Shown: positions 1 through 6,102 of the stretch, piece after piece
Layout: the number at the start of each line of letters is the position of its first letter
How positions within the stretch are numbered: the first letter of the stretch is position 1
NCBI GenBank assembly: GCA_900546255.1
Contig: URCB01000068.1
Span: forward strand, 1 to 9,090
Source of the DNA: an uncultured Eubacteriales bacterium
GTDB taxonomy: Bacteria; Bacillota; Clostridia; Oscillospirales; Oscillospiraceae
Direction: 5' to 3'
DNA: 9,090 nucleotides
The notes under the pieces: model-generated
Told to the model about the DNA's origin: nothing
Seen by the model: only the letters and a program-made list of their open reading frames with translations
Databases searched by the model: none
Made by a program: the position numbers and the translations under genes

Positions 1-219
1 CCCCGAGGCCTCGTAAGAGCCTGGACCACCCGAAGGGTACGCAGTACCGCACCGCGCCCCCGCCCGGGGCCGGGCGGGCAACGGGGCGCTGCGCCCCAAG
101 GCGGCTTCGGAGCTACCCATCCGTAGGGCACGCAGCACCGGGCTGCCCCTGGCAGGGGGGCGGGTTGGGACCGGCGTAGGGCCCAGCGGGAATGGCCGGC
201 CGAAACCTCCGGAGGAAAT
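1..219. other. GC-rich non-coding region, chain of short stem-loops
   Basis: I see no credible gene here; open frames exist but are short, low in complexity and without a ribosome binding site. What is visible is a series of small perfect or near-perfect inverted repeats: 6-22 (GTAA loop, one bulged C), 28-38 (ACCC-GAA-GGGT), 36-48 (GGTAC-GCA-GTACC), 58-78 (9-bp GC arms), 83-97 (GGGGCGC-T-GCGCCCC), 132-146 (GCAGC/GCTGC), 146-158 (CCCCT-GGC-AGGGG), plus the palindromes GGCCGGCC and CCTCCGGAGG near 194-215. Such a density suggests a structured RNA or a repeat-derived spacer, but the strand is undetermined and the region runs off the left edge. It matches no RNA family I could recognise by eye. 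Confidence 0.4.
56..78. repeat. 23-nt GC near-palindrome, copy 1
   Basis: A 23-nt sequence consisting only of G and C, with 9-bp arms (CCCGCCCGG / CCGGGCGGG) around a GG centre. An exact copy in the opposite orientation lies at 9009-9031. The identity stops at the ends of the element. Because it is almost a palindrome, the information in the match is closer to half its length, so chance in a GC-rich genome is less remote than 23 identities suggest. Confidence 0.5.
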
Positions 220-258
220 GCCCAAGGCGGCCTCCCCGCTGGGAAGGCCGCCTTGGGC
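220..258. terminator. strong hairpin downstream of htrA, possible terminator
   Basis: Perfect 14-bp inverted repeat (arms 220-233 and 245-258, GCCCAAGGCGGCCT and its complement) with an 11-nt loop. It lies 66 nt past the htrA stop on the minus strand, where it could end htrA transcription, but only a weak ATTT follows in that direction. On the plus strand a T-rich stretch (TATTTTGTTGTTT) follows after about 11 nt, which is too far for a classical intrinsic terminator. Either a weak terminator or the last stem of the hairpin chain to its left. Confidence 0.4.
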
Positions 259-324
259 AATGAGGTGCTATTTTGTTGTTTGCTTTCTACCCATTTCAAA
301 ATGCTCGCTTACGATTTATGGTAA

Positions 325-1710
325 TCAGTACCCATAGTTTCCGAAGGGCCAGCTGCTGCCTTGCTGTTGCGTCTGCGACTGCTGTTGCTGCTGTTCCTTG
401 TAGCTTTGTTGGGCCTGTTCTTGCTGCGCTTCGGTCTCCGGGGTGGACTCATCCAAGGTGACCTGGAGGGTCAGCGTCTCACCGTTGCGGTAGACGGTGA
501 GGGTCACCGTGTCCCCGGGGGAGTAGTTGGCCACGGCATTGATGAGGTCGCTGCCGTTGGAGACGGTGGTGTCATTGATCTGGGTGACGATGTCGCCGGC
601 TTGGAGCCCGGCCTCCTCCCCGCACAGGCCGGGGGTGACCACCAGAATCTCTGCCCCGGCGGGCACGCCGTAGGCCTGGGCCTCCTGGGAGATCTCGTTC
701 CTGTTCACCGACACACCCAGAATGGGCTGGCCGCTGACATACCCGTTGCTCACCAGCTGGGAGACCATGTCCGCCACGTCGTCCATGGGGATGGCGAAGC
801 CCAAACCTTCCACGGAAGTGGAGGAAGAGGAGCTGGAAGCACTGGAATACTTGGCGGAGACAATACCAATGACCTCCCCGTGGTTGTTAAACAGAGGGCC
901 GCCGGAGTTGCCGGAGTTGATGGCGCAGTCGGTCTGGATCATGTTCATCTGCCGGCCGTCGCTCATGGTGACGGTGCGGTTGAGGGCGGAGATGATGCCG
1001 GAAGTCTGGGAGAAGGTGAGTTCACCCAGGGGGTTGCCGATGGTGGTGACTTCCTCCCCCACCAGCATGTCGCTGGAGCTGCCGATGACCACGGGGGTCA
1101 GGCCGGTGGCGTTGATCTTGATGACGGCGATGTCGTTGGCCTCTTCCCCGCCGATGTAGGTGGCGTCATACTCGGTGCCGTCTACGAAGGTGACCTTGAT
1201 GGAACTGGCCCCGTCGATGACGTGGTAGTTGGTGAGGATATAACCGTCCTCGGTGATGACAAAGCCGGAACCTGCTGCCGCGCCGGTCACCGTCTGGCCA
1301 AAGATGTTGGTGCTGACGATGTCCACCGTGATGCCCACGCAGGAGTTTACATACTTGGCATAGATCTCTGCCATGGTGAGCTCCTCCTCGGTGTTCACCG
1401 AAGCGGTGTCCACCTGGGTGGGGGTGCGGTTTCCGGTGTAGATGGTGGTGGAACCACTGCCGGTAACGGCGGAGTACAGGGGGTTGGCCACCAGGCCGCC
1501 TGCCAGGGCGCACACCAGGCACAGAGCAACGATCTTCAGGGTTCCCTTGGTCTTTTTGCTCATGGGCTTGCGCTTTTTCGGGCCATTGGGCATTTCCTCA
1601 TTGTGGAGAGGGTCGATGTCCCCCGGAAAGAAGGGGGTGTTGGAAGAGAACGGGTCGTTTTGGAACCCGCCGGTTCCCGTTTCATTCTGGTTGTTGTTGT
1701 AGTAATCCAT
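325..1710 (-). CDS. membrane-anchored HtrA/DegP-like serine protease with PDZ domain
   Basis: A 461-residue envelope quality-control protease that would degrade misfolded proteins outside the membrane. The start at 1710 is preferred over an ATG 21 nt upstream because AGGAGG sits 7 nt before it. Layout: a hydrophilic Asn/Gly/Pro-rich cytoplasmic segment (1-57) ending in a Lys/Arg patch; one membrane helix (about 59-78); a trypsin-like domain (about 113-320) with the triad visible as His163 (TNYHVIDG), Asp193 (NDIAV) and Ser269 (GNSGGPL); one PDZ domain (about 328-420). The helix is uncleaved in the usual Firmicute HtrA topology, placing the catalytic part outside. A run of serines (289-298) lies between the catalytic serine and the last protease strands. 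The C-terminus (424-461) is Gln-rich, ends in aromatic residues, and is not part of the usual family core. The gene lies 133 nt after the YtvI-like gene. HtrA paralogues cannot be told apart from sequence alone, so no symbol is given. Confidence 0.95.
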   Translation of the reverse strand: MDYYNNNQNETGTGGFQNDPFSSNTPFFPGDIDPLHNEEMPNGPKKRKPMSKKTKGTLKIVALCLVCALAGGLVANPLYSAVTGSGSTTIYTGNRTPTQVDTASVNTEEELTMAEIYAKYVNSCVGITVDIVSTNIFGQTVTGAAAGSGFVITEDGYILTNYHVIDGASSIKVTFVDGTEYDATYIGGEEANDIAVIKINATGLTPVVIGSSSDMLVGEEVTTIGNPLGELTFSQTSGIISALNRTVTMSDGRQMNMIQTDCAINSGNSGGPLFNNHGEVIGIVSAKYSSASSSSSSTSVEGLGFAIPMDDVADMVSQLVSNGYVSGQPILGVSVNRNEISQEAQAYGVPAGAEILVVTPGLCGEEAGLQAGDIVTQINDTTVSNGSDLINAVANYSPGDTVTLTVYRNGETLTLQVTLDESTPETEAQQEQAQQSYKEQQQQQSQTQQQGSSWPFGNYGY

Positions 1711-1783
1711 GAGGATGCCTCCTGTACACATCAGATCTTTCCTGCAAGCAGGGTCCCTTTGAAGAAATGCCCTTGCTTTTTCT

Positions 1784-1799
1784 TACTGTGGACAGTATA
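1784..1799 (-). promoter_or_regulatory. possible htrA promoter -10 overlapped by a palindrome
   Basis: On the minus strand TATACT (1799-1794) resembles a sigma-A -10 box about 80 nt before the htrA start, but no good -35 lies 16-18 nt upstream (a T-rich stretch only). A palindrome TACTG-N4-CAGTA (1784-1797) overlaps the -10 and the expected transcription start, as an operator would. The 133-nt gap after the upstream gene fits a separate htrA promoter, but the case is weak. Confidence 0.3.
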
Positions 1800-1843
1800 G
1801 GAGACATTTATGAAAAAACCATGAAATCGAAGTAGAAAAACTT

Positions 1844-3115
1844 TTAACTTTCCGTTCCCTTTTTTTGAACGGTTTCCCCTTCCTTCGGCCCCTCCCCCTC
1901 CGAGGGGGGCAGGGAGGGCTCGGCGGAGGCGGCCGCTTTGGCTTTCCGGGCTGTCTCGTGTTCCACCACCTCCCGGTGGAGGAGGGCCGCCATATCCCGG
2001 GCCGCCAGGGTCAGGTCCCGGACGGTGGCGTGGAACATCCCCGCCTGCCACAGGTTGCGCACCATCAGCACCAGCACCGGGGCCAGGATCATGCCCAAAA
2101 GGCTGCCGATCTTCAGGCCCACATAGATGGCCAGCAAAGCCACCAGGGGGTGCAGGCCGGTCTGGTCCCCCACAAACTTGGGTTCAATCACCCGGCGGAA
2201 GACGCAGATCACCCCCCACACCGCCAGCATGGCGATGCCCCGCTCCCAGTTGCCGATGGCCATGAGGACGATGGACCAGGGCACCATCACCGTGCCGGAG
2301 CCAATGATGGGGATAAAGTCCATGATGCCCAGCAGCACCGCCAGCAGGATGCCATAGGGCTGTTTCAGCAGAAGGAACCCCACCATCAAGATTACCATGA
2401 CCCCTAGGGAGACCAGGACCTCTGCCTTCACATACCCGCCAAAGGCGGCGGCAAAGGCCGTTTTGGCCTGCCGGCCCACGTGGCGTATACTCTTGGGGGT
2501 CTTTTCATGGAGATGCCGGCGGAGGTTGGGGTAGTCCGCAGCGGTAAAGAACCAGGCCAGCAGGAAAAACACAAAGGCCAACACAAAGGAGGACAGGCCC
2601 CGCACCGCGGAAGTGGTGCCAGGCACCAGGTTGTAGGCCATATCCCGCAGCCAGGCCAGCAGCCGGTCCGACAGGGACAAAATGACGTCCTGCACCCCCT
2701 GGGGCAGGTAGCTCAGCCACCGCTGCATATCCTGGGCCAGTTGTTGATAGGTGCTCTGAAAGGTGTTCCACACCTGGTCCCAGTTGTTGATGAGGGAGGA
2801 GATCTCCCCCCACAGCCGCAGAACGATGGCGGTAATGATGCCTCCCAAGGCTGCCACCAGAATCAAAATAAGCACAATGGCCCCCGCCTTCCGGGGCATG
2901 CGAAGCCGCCGCTGGAAAAAGCGGAGGAGGGGTTCCATCAGCCAGGTAAACAGGAAGGCCAACAGGAAAGGCATCACATATCCCAGCAAAGGCGGTCCAA
3001 AGACAAACACCAGCAGCAGCAGGCCCACAAAAATGGCCCCGCGAATGGCCAGACGGACCCACAACTGCTGCCGCCGGGTACGGGAAAGGGGCTGGGCAGG
3101 ATCATAAGCATCCAT
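1844..3115 (-). CDS. AI-2E/PerM family membrane protein, YtvI-like
   Basis: A 423-residue polytopic membrane protein of the AI-2E transporter (PF01594) family. Hydrophobic segments are visible at about 24-63, 77-100, 172-192, 233-283 and 293-353. The family signatures are clear: DFIPIIGSGTVMVPW (266-280) and EPKFVGDQTGLHPL (311-324), followed by the Gly-rich GLKIGSLLGMILAP helix. The GTVMVPW and GLHPL versions resemble YtvI, a sporulation-associated member in Bacillus and clostridia, and a germination protease gene lies nearby. Substrate and exact role are not known; the AI-2E name is historical. Between the first and second hydrophobic halves, 101-165 is a Trp/Gln-rich amphipathic extracytoplasmic region typical of the family. 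The last 40 residues are a charged Ala/Lys/Glu/Pro tail. The ATG at 3115 has AAAGGA 14 nt upstream, longer than ideal, but no other in-frame start is better. Confidence 0.88.
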   Translation of the reverse strand: MDAYDPAQPLSRTRRQQLWVRLAIRGAIFVGLLLLVFVFGPPLLGYVMPFLLAFLFTWLMEPLLRFFQRRLRMPRKAGAIVLILILVAALGGIITAIVLRLWGEISSLINNWDQVWNTFQSTYQQLAQDMQRWLSYLPQGVQDVILSLSDRLLAWLRDMAYNLVPGTTSAVRGLSSFVLAFVFFLLAWFFTAADYPNLRRHLHEKTPKSIRHVGRQAKTAFAAAFGGYVKAEVLVSLGVMVILMVGFLLLKQPYGILLAVLLGIMDFIPIIGSGTVMVPWSIVLMAIGNWERGIAMLAVWGVICVFRRVIEPKFVGDQTGLHPLVALLAIYVGLKIGSLLGMILAPVLVLMVRNLWQAGMFHATVRDLTLAARDMAALLHREVVEHETARKAKAAASAEPSLPPSEGEGPKEGETVQKKGTES

Positions 3116-3130
3116 ATAGGTACCTATCGT

Positions 3131-3170
3131 CCTTTCTTTGGCTGGACGGTTCCACGGAACAGACAGCCAA
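3131..3170 (-). promoter_or_regulatory. leader hairpin and SD of the YtvI-like gene
   Basis: On the minus strand a two-part hairpin precedes the gene: outer arms TTGGCTG/CAGCCAA (3138-3144 with 3164-3170, 7 bp), an internal loop of 3-4 nt, then GTTCC/GGAAC (3149-3160). It is followed at once by the Shine-Dalgarno AAAGGA (3131-3136). It could fold in the 5' leader and affect translation or mRNA stability, or act as a DNA operator. I see no convincing promoter between the rpsT terminator and this element. Confidence 0.4.
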
Positions 3171-3202
3171 CAATGGAAAATTTAGGAAAGTAGAGAATAG
3201 AG

Positions 3203-3234
3203 AAAAAACCGTCTGAAACCATCAGACGGTTTTT
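3203..3234 (-). terminator. intrinsic terminator of rpsT
   Basis: Perfect 13-bp stem (3204-3216 with 3222-3234) with a 5-nt loop, starting 12 nt past the rpsT stop. On the minus strand it is followed by TTTTTT-CTC. The flanking A and T runs make it able to work in both directions, but no plus-strand gene reads into it. Confidence 0.9.
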
Positions 3235-3245
3235 CAAAGTCCTAA

Positions 3246-3512
3246 TTACTGAGGGATCTTGTTCAGCCGCAGGGTCATCTTGCTCTTACGGTTGGCTGCG
3301 GTATTCTTGTGCAGCAGACCACGGGCAGCGGCCTGATCCACAGCCTTGACGGCCTCTTTGTATCTCTTATCGGCCTCGCTGCGGTTGCCTTCGTTAATTG
3401 CAGCGTCAAAGTACTTCAGCTGCGTCTTCAGTGCGGACTTTGCGGCCTTATTTCTGGCGGCCTTTGTCTGATTGACCAGAACACGTTTCTTTGCAGACTT
3501 GATATTCGGCAA
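3246..3512 (-). CDS. rpsT: 30S ribosomal protein S20
   Basis: S20 binds 16S rRNA early in small-subunit assembly. The 88-residue product starts (M)PNIKSAKKRVLVNQTKAARN, the typical N-terminus of the family, and is helical, Lys/Arg/Ala-rich throughout, as expected. The start is a TTG at 3512: it has GGAGGAGG (3521-3528) 8 nt upstream and gives exactly the family length, whereas the nearest in-frame ATG (3608) would add 32 unrelated residues. The gene is monocistronic, with its own promoter (3580-3608), a leader hairpin (3545-3570) and a terminator (3203-3234). It is divergent from gpr. Confidence 0.96.
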   Translation of the reverse strand: MPNIKSAKKRVLVNQTKAARNKAAKSALKTQLKYFDAAINEGNRSEADKRYKEAVKAVDQAAARGLLHKNTAANRKSKMTLRLNKIPQ

Positions 3513-3544
3513 ACCAAACACCTCCTCCGATGGATTCCAAAAGT

Positions 3545-3570
3545 CACGAACCCTCCGCGAGAGTTCCGTG
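3545..3570 (-). promoter_or_regulatory. rpsT 5' leader hairpin
   Basis: Between the predicted transcription start and the ribosome binding site, the minus strand reads CACGGAAC ... GTTCGTG: a 7-bp stem with one bulged G, enclosing a second small stem CTC-GCG-GAG. It ends about 16 nt before the GGAGGAGG. S20 represses its own translation in E. coli; whether this leader does something similar is inference. Confidence 0.4.
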
Positions 3571-3579
3571 CGAGAATGT

Positions 3580-3608
3580 ATTTTAGCATACCAAGAAGAA
3601 AAAAGCAA
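3580..3608 (-). promoter_or_regulatory. sigma-A type promoter of rpsT
   Basis: On the minus strand TTGCTT (3608-3603), a 17-nt spacer, and TAAAAT (3585-3580), with TG one base before the -10 (extended -10). Predicted transcription start is near 3573, giving a leader of about 60 nt. Spacing and extended -10 make this the best promoter in the window. Confidence 0.75.
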
Positions 3609-3682
3609 CCTTTTTTTTGGAAAAACTCCCGTTTTTACATAAAAATTTAGGAAATGCCAAAGATAGTAGCATCAATTCACGG

Positions 3683-3716
3683 GTTCCACTACATCTGGTG
3701 GTGGAACGGAAGGGAG
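3683..3716 (+). promoter_or_regulatory. gpr leader inverted repeat and SD
   Basis: A perfect 7-bp inverted repeat GTTCCAC/GTGGAAC (3683-3689 with 3701-3707) ends directly at the Shine-Dalgarno GGAAGGGAG (3708-3716). As RNA it would form a hairpin touching the ribosome binding site; as DNA it could be a regulator site. I looked for a sigma-F/sigma-G promoter (GNATR, CATNNTA) upstream and found no clear match. Confidence 0.35.
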
Positions 3717-3722
3717 ATGCCC

Positions 3723-4628
3723 ATGCTCAGCGGGAGAAAGATTGATTTGGCCCTGGAAGCCAAGGAGTTGGCGGAGGGTTCCCCCCAGAAAACCACCCGC
3801 CTTTCGGGGGTAAAGGCCCAGGAGGACACCCTCTTTGGCTACCCCCTCACCCGGGTGGATATTCTGGACCAGGCGGGGGAGGCCGCCCTGGGAAAACCCA
3901 AGGGGGCCTACCTCACCCTGGACCTGCCCCAGCTGCCCCAGGACCGGGAGGAGACCCTTCGGGCCGCCCGGGCGGTGGCGGCGGCCCTGGAGGCCCTGCC
4001 TGTCCTGCCCAAAACCGGGACGGTTTTGGTGGCCGGCCTGGGCAACCGCCAGGTGACCCCGGACGCCATCGGCCCGCGCAGCACCGAGTTTCTCCTGGTC
4101 ACCCGCCACTTGGTGGCGGAACTGCCGGAGGACTTCGGCACTCTGCGCCCGGTGGCCGCCCTGGCCGCCGGGGTCACCGGGAGCACCGGCATGGAGAGCG
4201 GGGAAATCCTGGGGGCCGTGGTGGAAAAACTCCGCCCCGCCTGCCTCATTGCCGTGGACGCCTTGGCCGCCCGCCGGCAGGAGCGGGTGTGCCGCACCAT
4301 TCAGGTCTCCGACACGGGGATCGTCCCCGGCTCGGGGGTGGGCAACGCCCGGATGGCCCTGGACCAGGCCCACTTGGGCATTCCCGTCATTGCCATCGGG
4401 GTCCCCACCGTGGTGGAGGCCGCCACCCTCTGCCTGGATCTGTTGGAGGAGGCAGGGGAAACTGCCTTCGACTCCGCCCTCTTCCGCCAGCCGGGGGCGG
4501 AGTGGTTCGTCACCCCCCGAAACATCGACCGGGAGGTGGAAACCCTTGCCCGCATCCTGGGCCTTGGGATCAGCACCGCCCTTCATGTGGATTTTTCCGT
4601 GGAAGATGTGGAAAAGTGGATCTCTTAA
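3723..4628 (+). CDS. gpr: GPR endopeptidase (spore germination protease)
   Basis: GPR is made in the developing forespore as a zymogen and, at germination, cuts the small acid-soluble proteins (SASPs) that coat spore DNA. The product is 301 residues, shorter than the roughly 370 of Bacillus GPR. Recognisable blocks: IDLALEAKELA (7-17), GLGNRQVTPDAIGP (105-118), GVTGSTGMESGEI (150-162), IAVDALAAR (176-184), SDTGIVPGSGVGN (196-208) and GVPTVVEA (226-233). Asp114 and Asp179 match the two aspartates proposed as catalytic in Bacillus (Asp127, Asp193). The start at 3723 is chosen because GGAAGGGAG lies 6 nt before it; the in-frame ATG at 3717 touches this site, and 3654 would add an unrelated segment. 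With this start the propeptide before the D-L cleavage bond is only 8 residues. It converges with the HAD gene; expression is expected in the forespore, though no sigma-G promoter is evident. Confidence 0.93.
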   Translation: MLSGRKIDLALEAKELAEGSPQKTTRLSGVKAQEDTLFGYPLTRVDILDQAGEAALGKPKGAYLTLDLPQLPQDREETLRAARAVAAALEALPVLPKTGTVLVAGLGNRQVTPDAIGPRSTEFLLVTRHLVAELPEDFGTLRPVAALAAGVTGSTGMESGEILGAVVEKLRPACLIAVDALAARRQERVCRTIQVSDTGIVPGSGVGNARMALDQAHLGIPVIAIGVPTVVEAATLCLDLLEEAGETAFDSALFRQPGAEWFVTPRNIDREVETLARILGLGISTALHVDFSVEDVEKWIS

Positions 4629-4798
4629 CGAGATATTCGACAATGTTAGACAAATGATGAAAAAACTTCCCGTATCTCCCCGGTTTTTCCCGGCAGTTTT
4701 CCCTAGGATCCCCTGGAAAACCCGGATGAGAGAGGAAAAGCGCGACGAGATATCCTTCCCCTTCCCCCCACAACAGGGGGCTGGATGAAGAAAAAACC

Positions 4799-4840
4799 AA
4801 AAAGTTATCCCCAATTTTTGAAAAATTGGGGATAACTTTT
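4799..4840. terminator. bidirectional terminator between gpr and HAD gene
   Basis: Two perfect 20-nt arms (4800-4819 and 4821-4840, AAAAGTTATCCCCAATTTTT and its complement) around a single G. In RNA this gives about 18 bp with a small loop, with a T run at the 3' end on either strand. It lies exactly between two convergent genes, 15 nt past the HAD stop and 171 nt past the gpr stop. The 170 nt between gpr and this element hold no gene. Confidence 0.9.
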
Positions 4841-4855
4841 CGTATCGTTGGACGC

Positions 4856-5569
4856 TCACGCCCAGGACTGAACAAAGCCCATCAGGGCATCGAAGTCCCC
4901 CTGAGGGTAGGGGGTAATGTCCTTTCCCTCCCGGTTGATCAGGCAGTCCGTGAGGAGAAAGACCGACAGCCCCGCCTGCTGGGCGGCTCCCATGTCCTCG
5001 TCCACGTCGTTGCCCACCATGAGACAGTCCTCTGCCTGGGCGCCCAGGCGGGTGAGGATATGTTGGTAGTAGGCGGGATTGGGCTTGGAGTAGCCGATGT
5101 TTTCATAGGTGGTGTACCAGGCGAAGTCCTCCGGCTCCAGCCCTGCCCAGCGGATGCGGCTCTCCGTGGCCACCGCCGGGAAGATGGGGTTGGTGGCCAG
5201 CACCACCGGATAGCCGGCCTTTTTACAGGCCGCCACCACCTCCCGGGCTTTGGGGTTTTGGCCGCAGAACGCCTTGGCCTGCTGAAACTCCTCCCGGTAG
5301 AAGGCATCGAAGAGGGGGATGTCCTGCCGCACTTTTTCCCCATAGATGTGGACTAATTTGGACCAAAAGGCCTCCTCATTGGTGCGGGTCCCGTCGTTGG
5401 CCACCATGACGGCGGTGCCCGCCCAAATGTTATCCACCAGCGCCGCCGGGTCGTACCCATGGGGGGCCAGTTTTTGAACCAGGAGGGTAAAGTATCCCTT
5501 GGTGAAGGCGTCCTGGTCCATCGGCAGCAGGGTGCCGTCCAGGTCGAAGAGTACGGTTTTTTGCTTCAT
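4856..5569 (-). CDS. HAD-superfamily hydrolase (probable small-molecule phosphatase)
   Basis: A 237-residue cytoplasmic HAD hydrolase; members usually remove phosphate from small metabolites through an aspartyl-phosphate intermediate. All four motifs are present: motif I DLDGT with nucleophile Asp9 and acid/base Asp11; motif II Thr126 (LATN); motif III Lys162 (YSKPNP); motif IV GNDVDED with Asp188 and Asp192 for Mg2+. A helical cap domain (about 18-105) between motifs I and II places it in cap class C1 (subfamily I). The substrate cannot be read from the sequence. Start supported by AGAAAGGA 6 nt upstream. The gene follows the rnhA terminator by a short gap, so it may have its own promoter (none clear) or receive read-through. 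It ends at the bidirectional terminator. Confidence 0.9.
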   Translation of the reverse strand: MKQKTVLFDLDGTLLPMDQDAFTKGYFTLLVQKLAPHGYDPAALVDNIWAGTAVMVANDGTRTNEEAFWSKLVHIYGEKVRQDIPLFDAFYREEFQQAKAFCGQNPKAREVVAACKKAGYPVVLATNPIFPAVATESRIRWAGLEPEDFAWYTTYENIGYSKPNPAYYQHILTRLGAQAEDCLMVGNDVDEDMGAAQQAGLSVFLLTDCLINREGKDITPYPQGDFDALMGFVQSWA

Positions 5570-5602
5570 ATCGGTTCCTTTCTGTCTGTGTCAGGGGGAA
5601 TA

Positions 5603-5634
5603 GAAAAAGAATCGGCCCCCCTTGTCGGGGGGCT
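5603..5634 (-). terminator. intrinsic terminator after rnhA
   Basis: On the minus strand GCCCCCC-GACAA-GGGGGGC (5633-5615, 7 bp, all GC), then CGATTC and TTTTTC. The T run begins about 6 nt after the stem, slightly far but plausible. It begins 22 nt after the rnhA stop and probably ends the gyrA-rnhA transcript before the HAD gene. Confidence 0.65.
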
Positions 5635-5635
5635 G

Positions 5636-5657
5636 AGGTGGGTGTTAGGTGGGTGTT
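5636..5657. repeat. 11-bp tandem duplication at the rnhA stop
   Basis: AGGTGGGTGTT is repeated twice with no spacer (5636-5646, 5647-5657). The second copy supplies two bases of the rnhA TAA stop codon (5656-5658). It is probably a small slippage duplication and leaves the protein unchanged. Confidence 0.8.
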
Positions 5658-6096
5658 ATCGGGAAAACTTCTTACTCTCCGCCACCGCCATCTGGTCGCA
5701 GCGGTTGTTTTCGGGGTTCTCCGCGTGGCCCTTCACCCAGTGGTAGTGGAGCTGGTGGCGGTCCACCAGCTCCAGCAGCTGCTGCCACAGGTCGGGGTTC
5801 AGGGCGGGTTTCTTGTCGCTTTTCACCCAACCCCGCTTTTTCCAGCCCCGGGCCCAGCCCTTCTCCAAGGCGTCGATGACATACTTGGAGTCGGAGTAGA
5901 GTTCCACGATGCAGGGTTCCTTCAGCAGGGAGAGGGCGGCGATCACCGCGGTGAGTTCCATGCGGTTGTTGGTGGTGGCGGCCTCCCCGCCGGAAATCTC
6001 CTTCCGATGGGTTCCGTAGAGGAGGACCGCCCCCCACCCGCCTGGTCCGGGATTTCCGGAGCAGGCGCCGTCGGTATAGATGGTCACTTGTTTCAT
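5656..6096 (-). CDS. rnhA: ribonuclease HI
   Basis: RNase HI cuts the RNA strand of RNA-DNA hybrids (R-loops, primers). The 146-residue protein has the full active site: Asp9 ([16 protein letters not shown]), Glu47 (NNRMEL), Asp69 (YSDSKYV), His124 ([12 protein letters not shown]) and Asp134 (CDQMA), matching E. coli Asp10, Glu48, Asp70, His124 and Asp134. The basic handle region ([14 protein letters not shown], 83-96) is present, so this is the bacterial type I enzyme of near-standard length with no N-terminal hybrid-binding domain. The start lies 6 nt after the stop of the preceding small gene with only a distant AGGAGA (about 18 nt), suggesting translational coupling. Its place in one unit with gyrA is functionally sensible, since both affect R-loop load and supercoiling. 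Confidence 0.95.
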   Translation of the reverse strand: MKQVTIYTDGACSGNPGPGGWGAVLLYGTHRKEISGGEAATTNNRMELTAVIAALSLLKEPCIVELYSDSKYVIDALEKGWARGWKKRGWVKSDKKPALNPDLWQQLLELVDRHQLHYHWVKGHAENPENNRCDQMAVAESKKFSR

Positions 6097-6102
6097 GGCG
6101 GT

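Noticed and set aside
1..60. GTAAGAG loop resembling RNase P RNA helix P12
   Set aside because: The flanking sequence does not match the conserved core of RNase P RNA, and no 5' GAGGAAAGTCC or 3' AGAACCC elements are present.
3..179. Open frame reaching into the window from the left edge on the plus strand
   Set aside because: The product is low-complexity Pro/Gly/Arg and the DNA is dominated by inverted repeats, so coding is unlikely.
361..1800. Long plus-strand open frame (479 codons) opposite htrA
   Set aside because: It mirrors the htrA reading frame, gives a His/Gly/Val/Asp-rich product with no family signature, and has no ribosome binding site. Long antisense frames are expected in genes rich in G/C third positions.
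3177..3656. Repeated AAAATTTAGGAAA at about 3177 and 3644
   Set aside because: AT-rich 13-mer on both sides of rpsT without other shared sequence; it may be chance and marks no recognisable element.
4628..4753. Direct repeat ACGAGATAT at 4628 and 4745 after gpr
   Set aside because: Only 9 nt long with no further similarity; chance occurrence is likely.
4804..4812. TTATCCCCA as a DnaA box
   Set aside because: It differs from TTATNCACA at a key base and lies in the terminator stem; there is no cluster of such boxes.
3672..4859. Long minus-strand open frame (395 codons) opposite gpr
   Set aside because: It runs antisense to gpr, through the bidirectional terminator and into the HAD gene. The product is Gly/His/Gln-rich and unrelated to known families.
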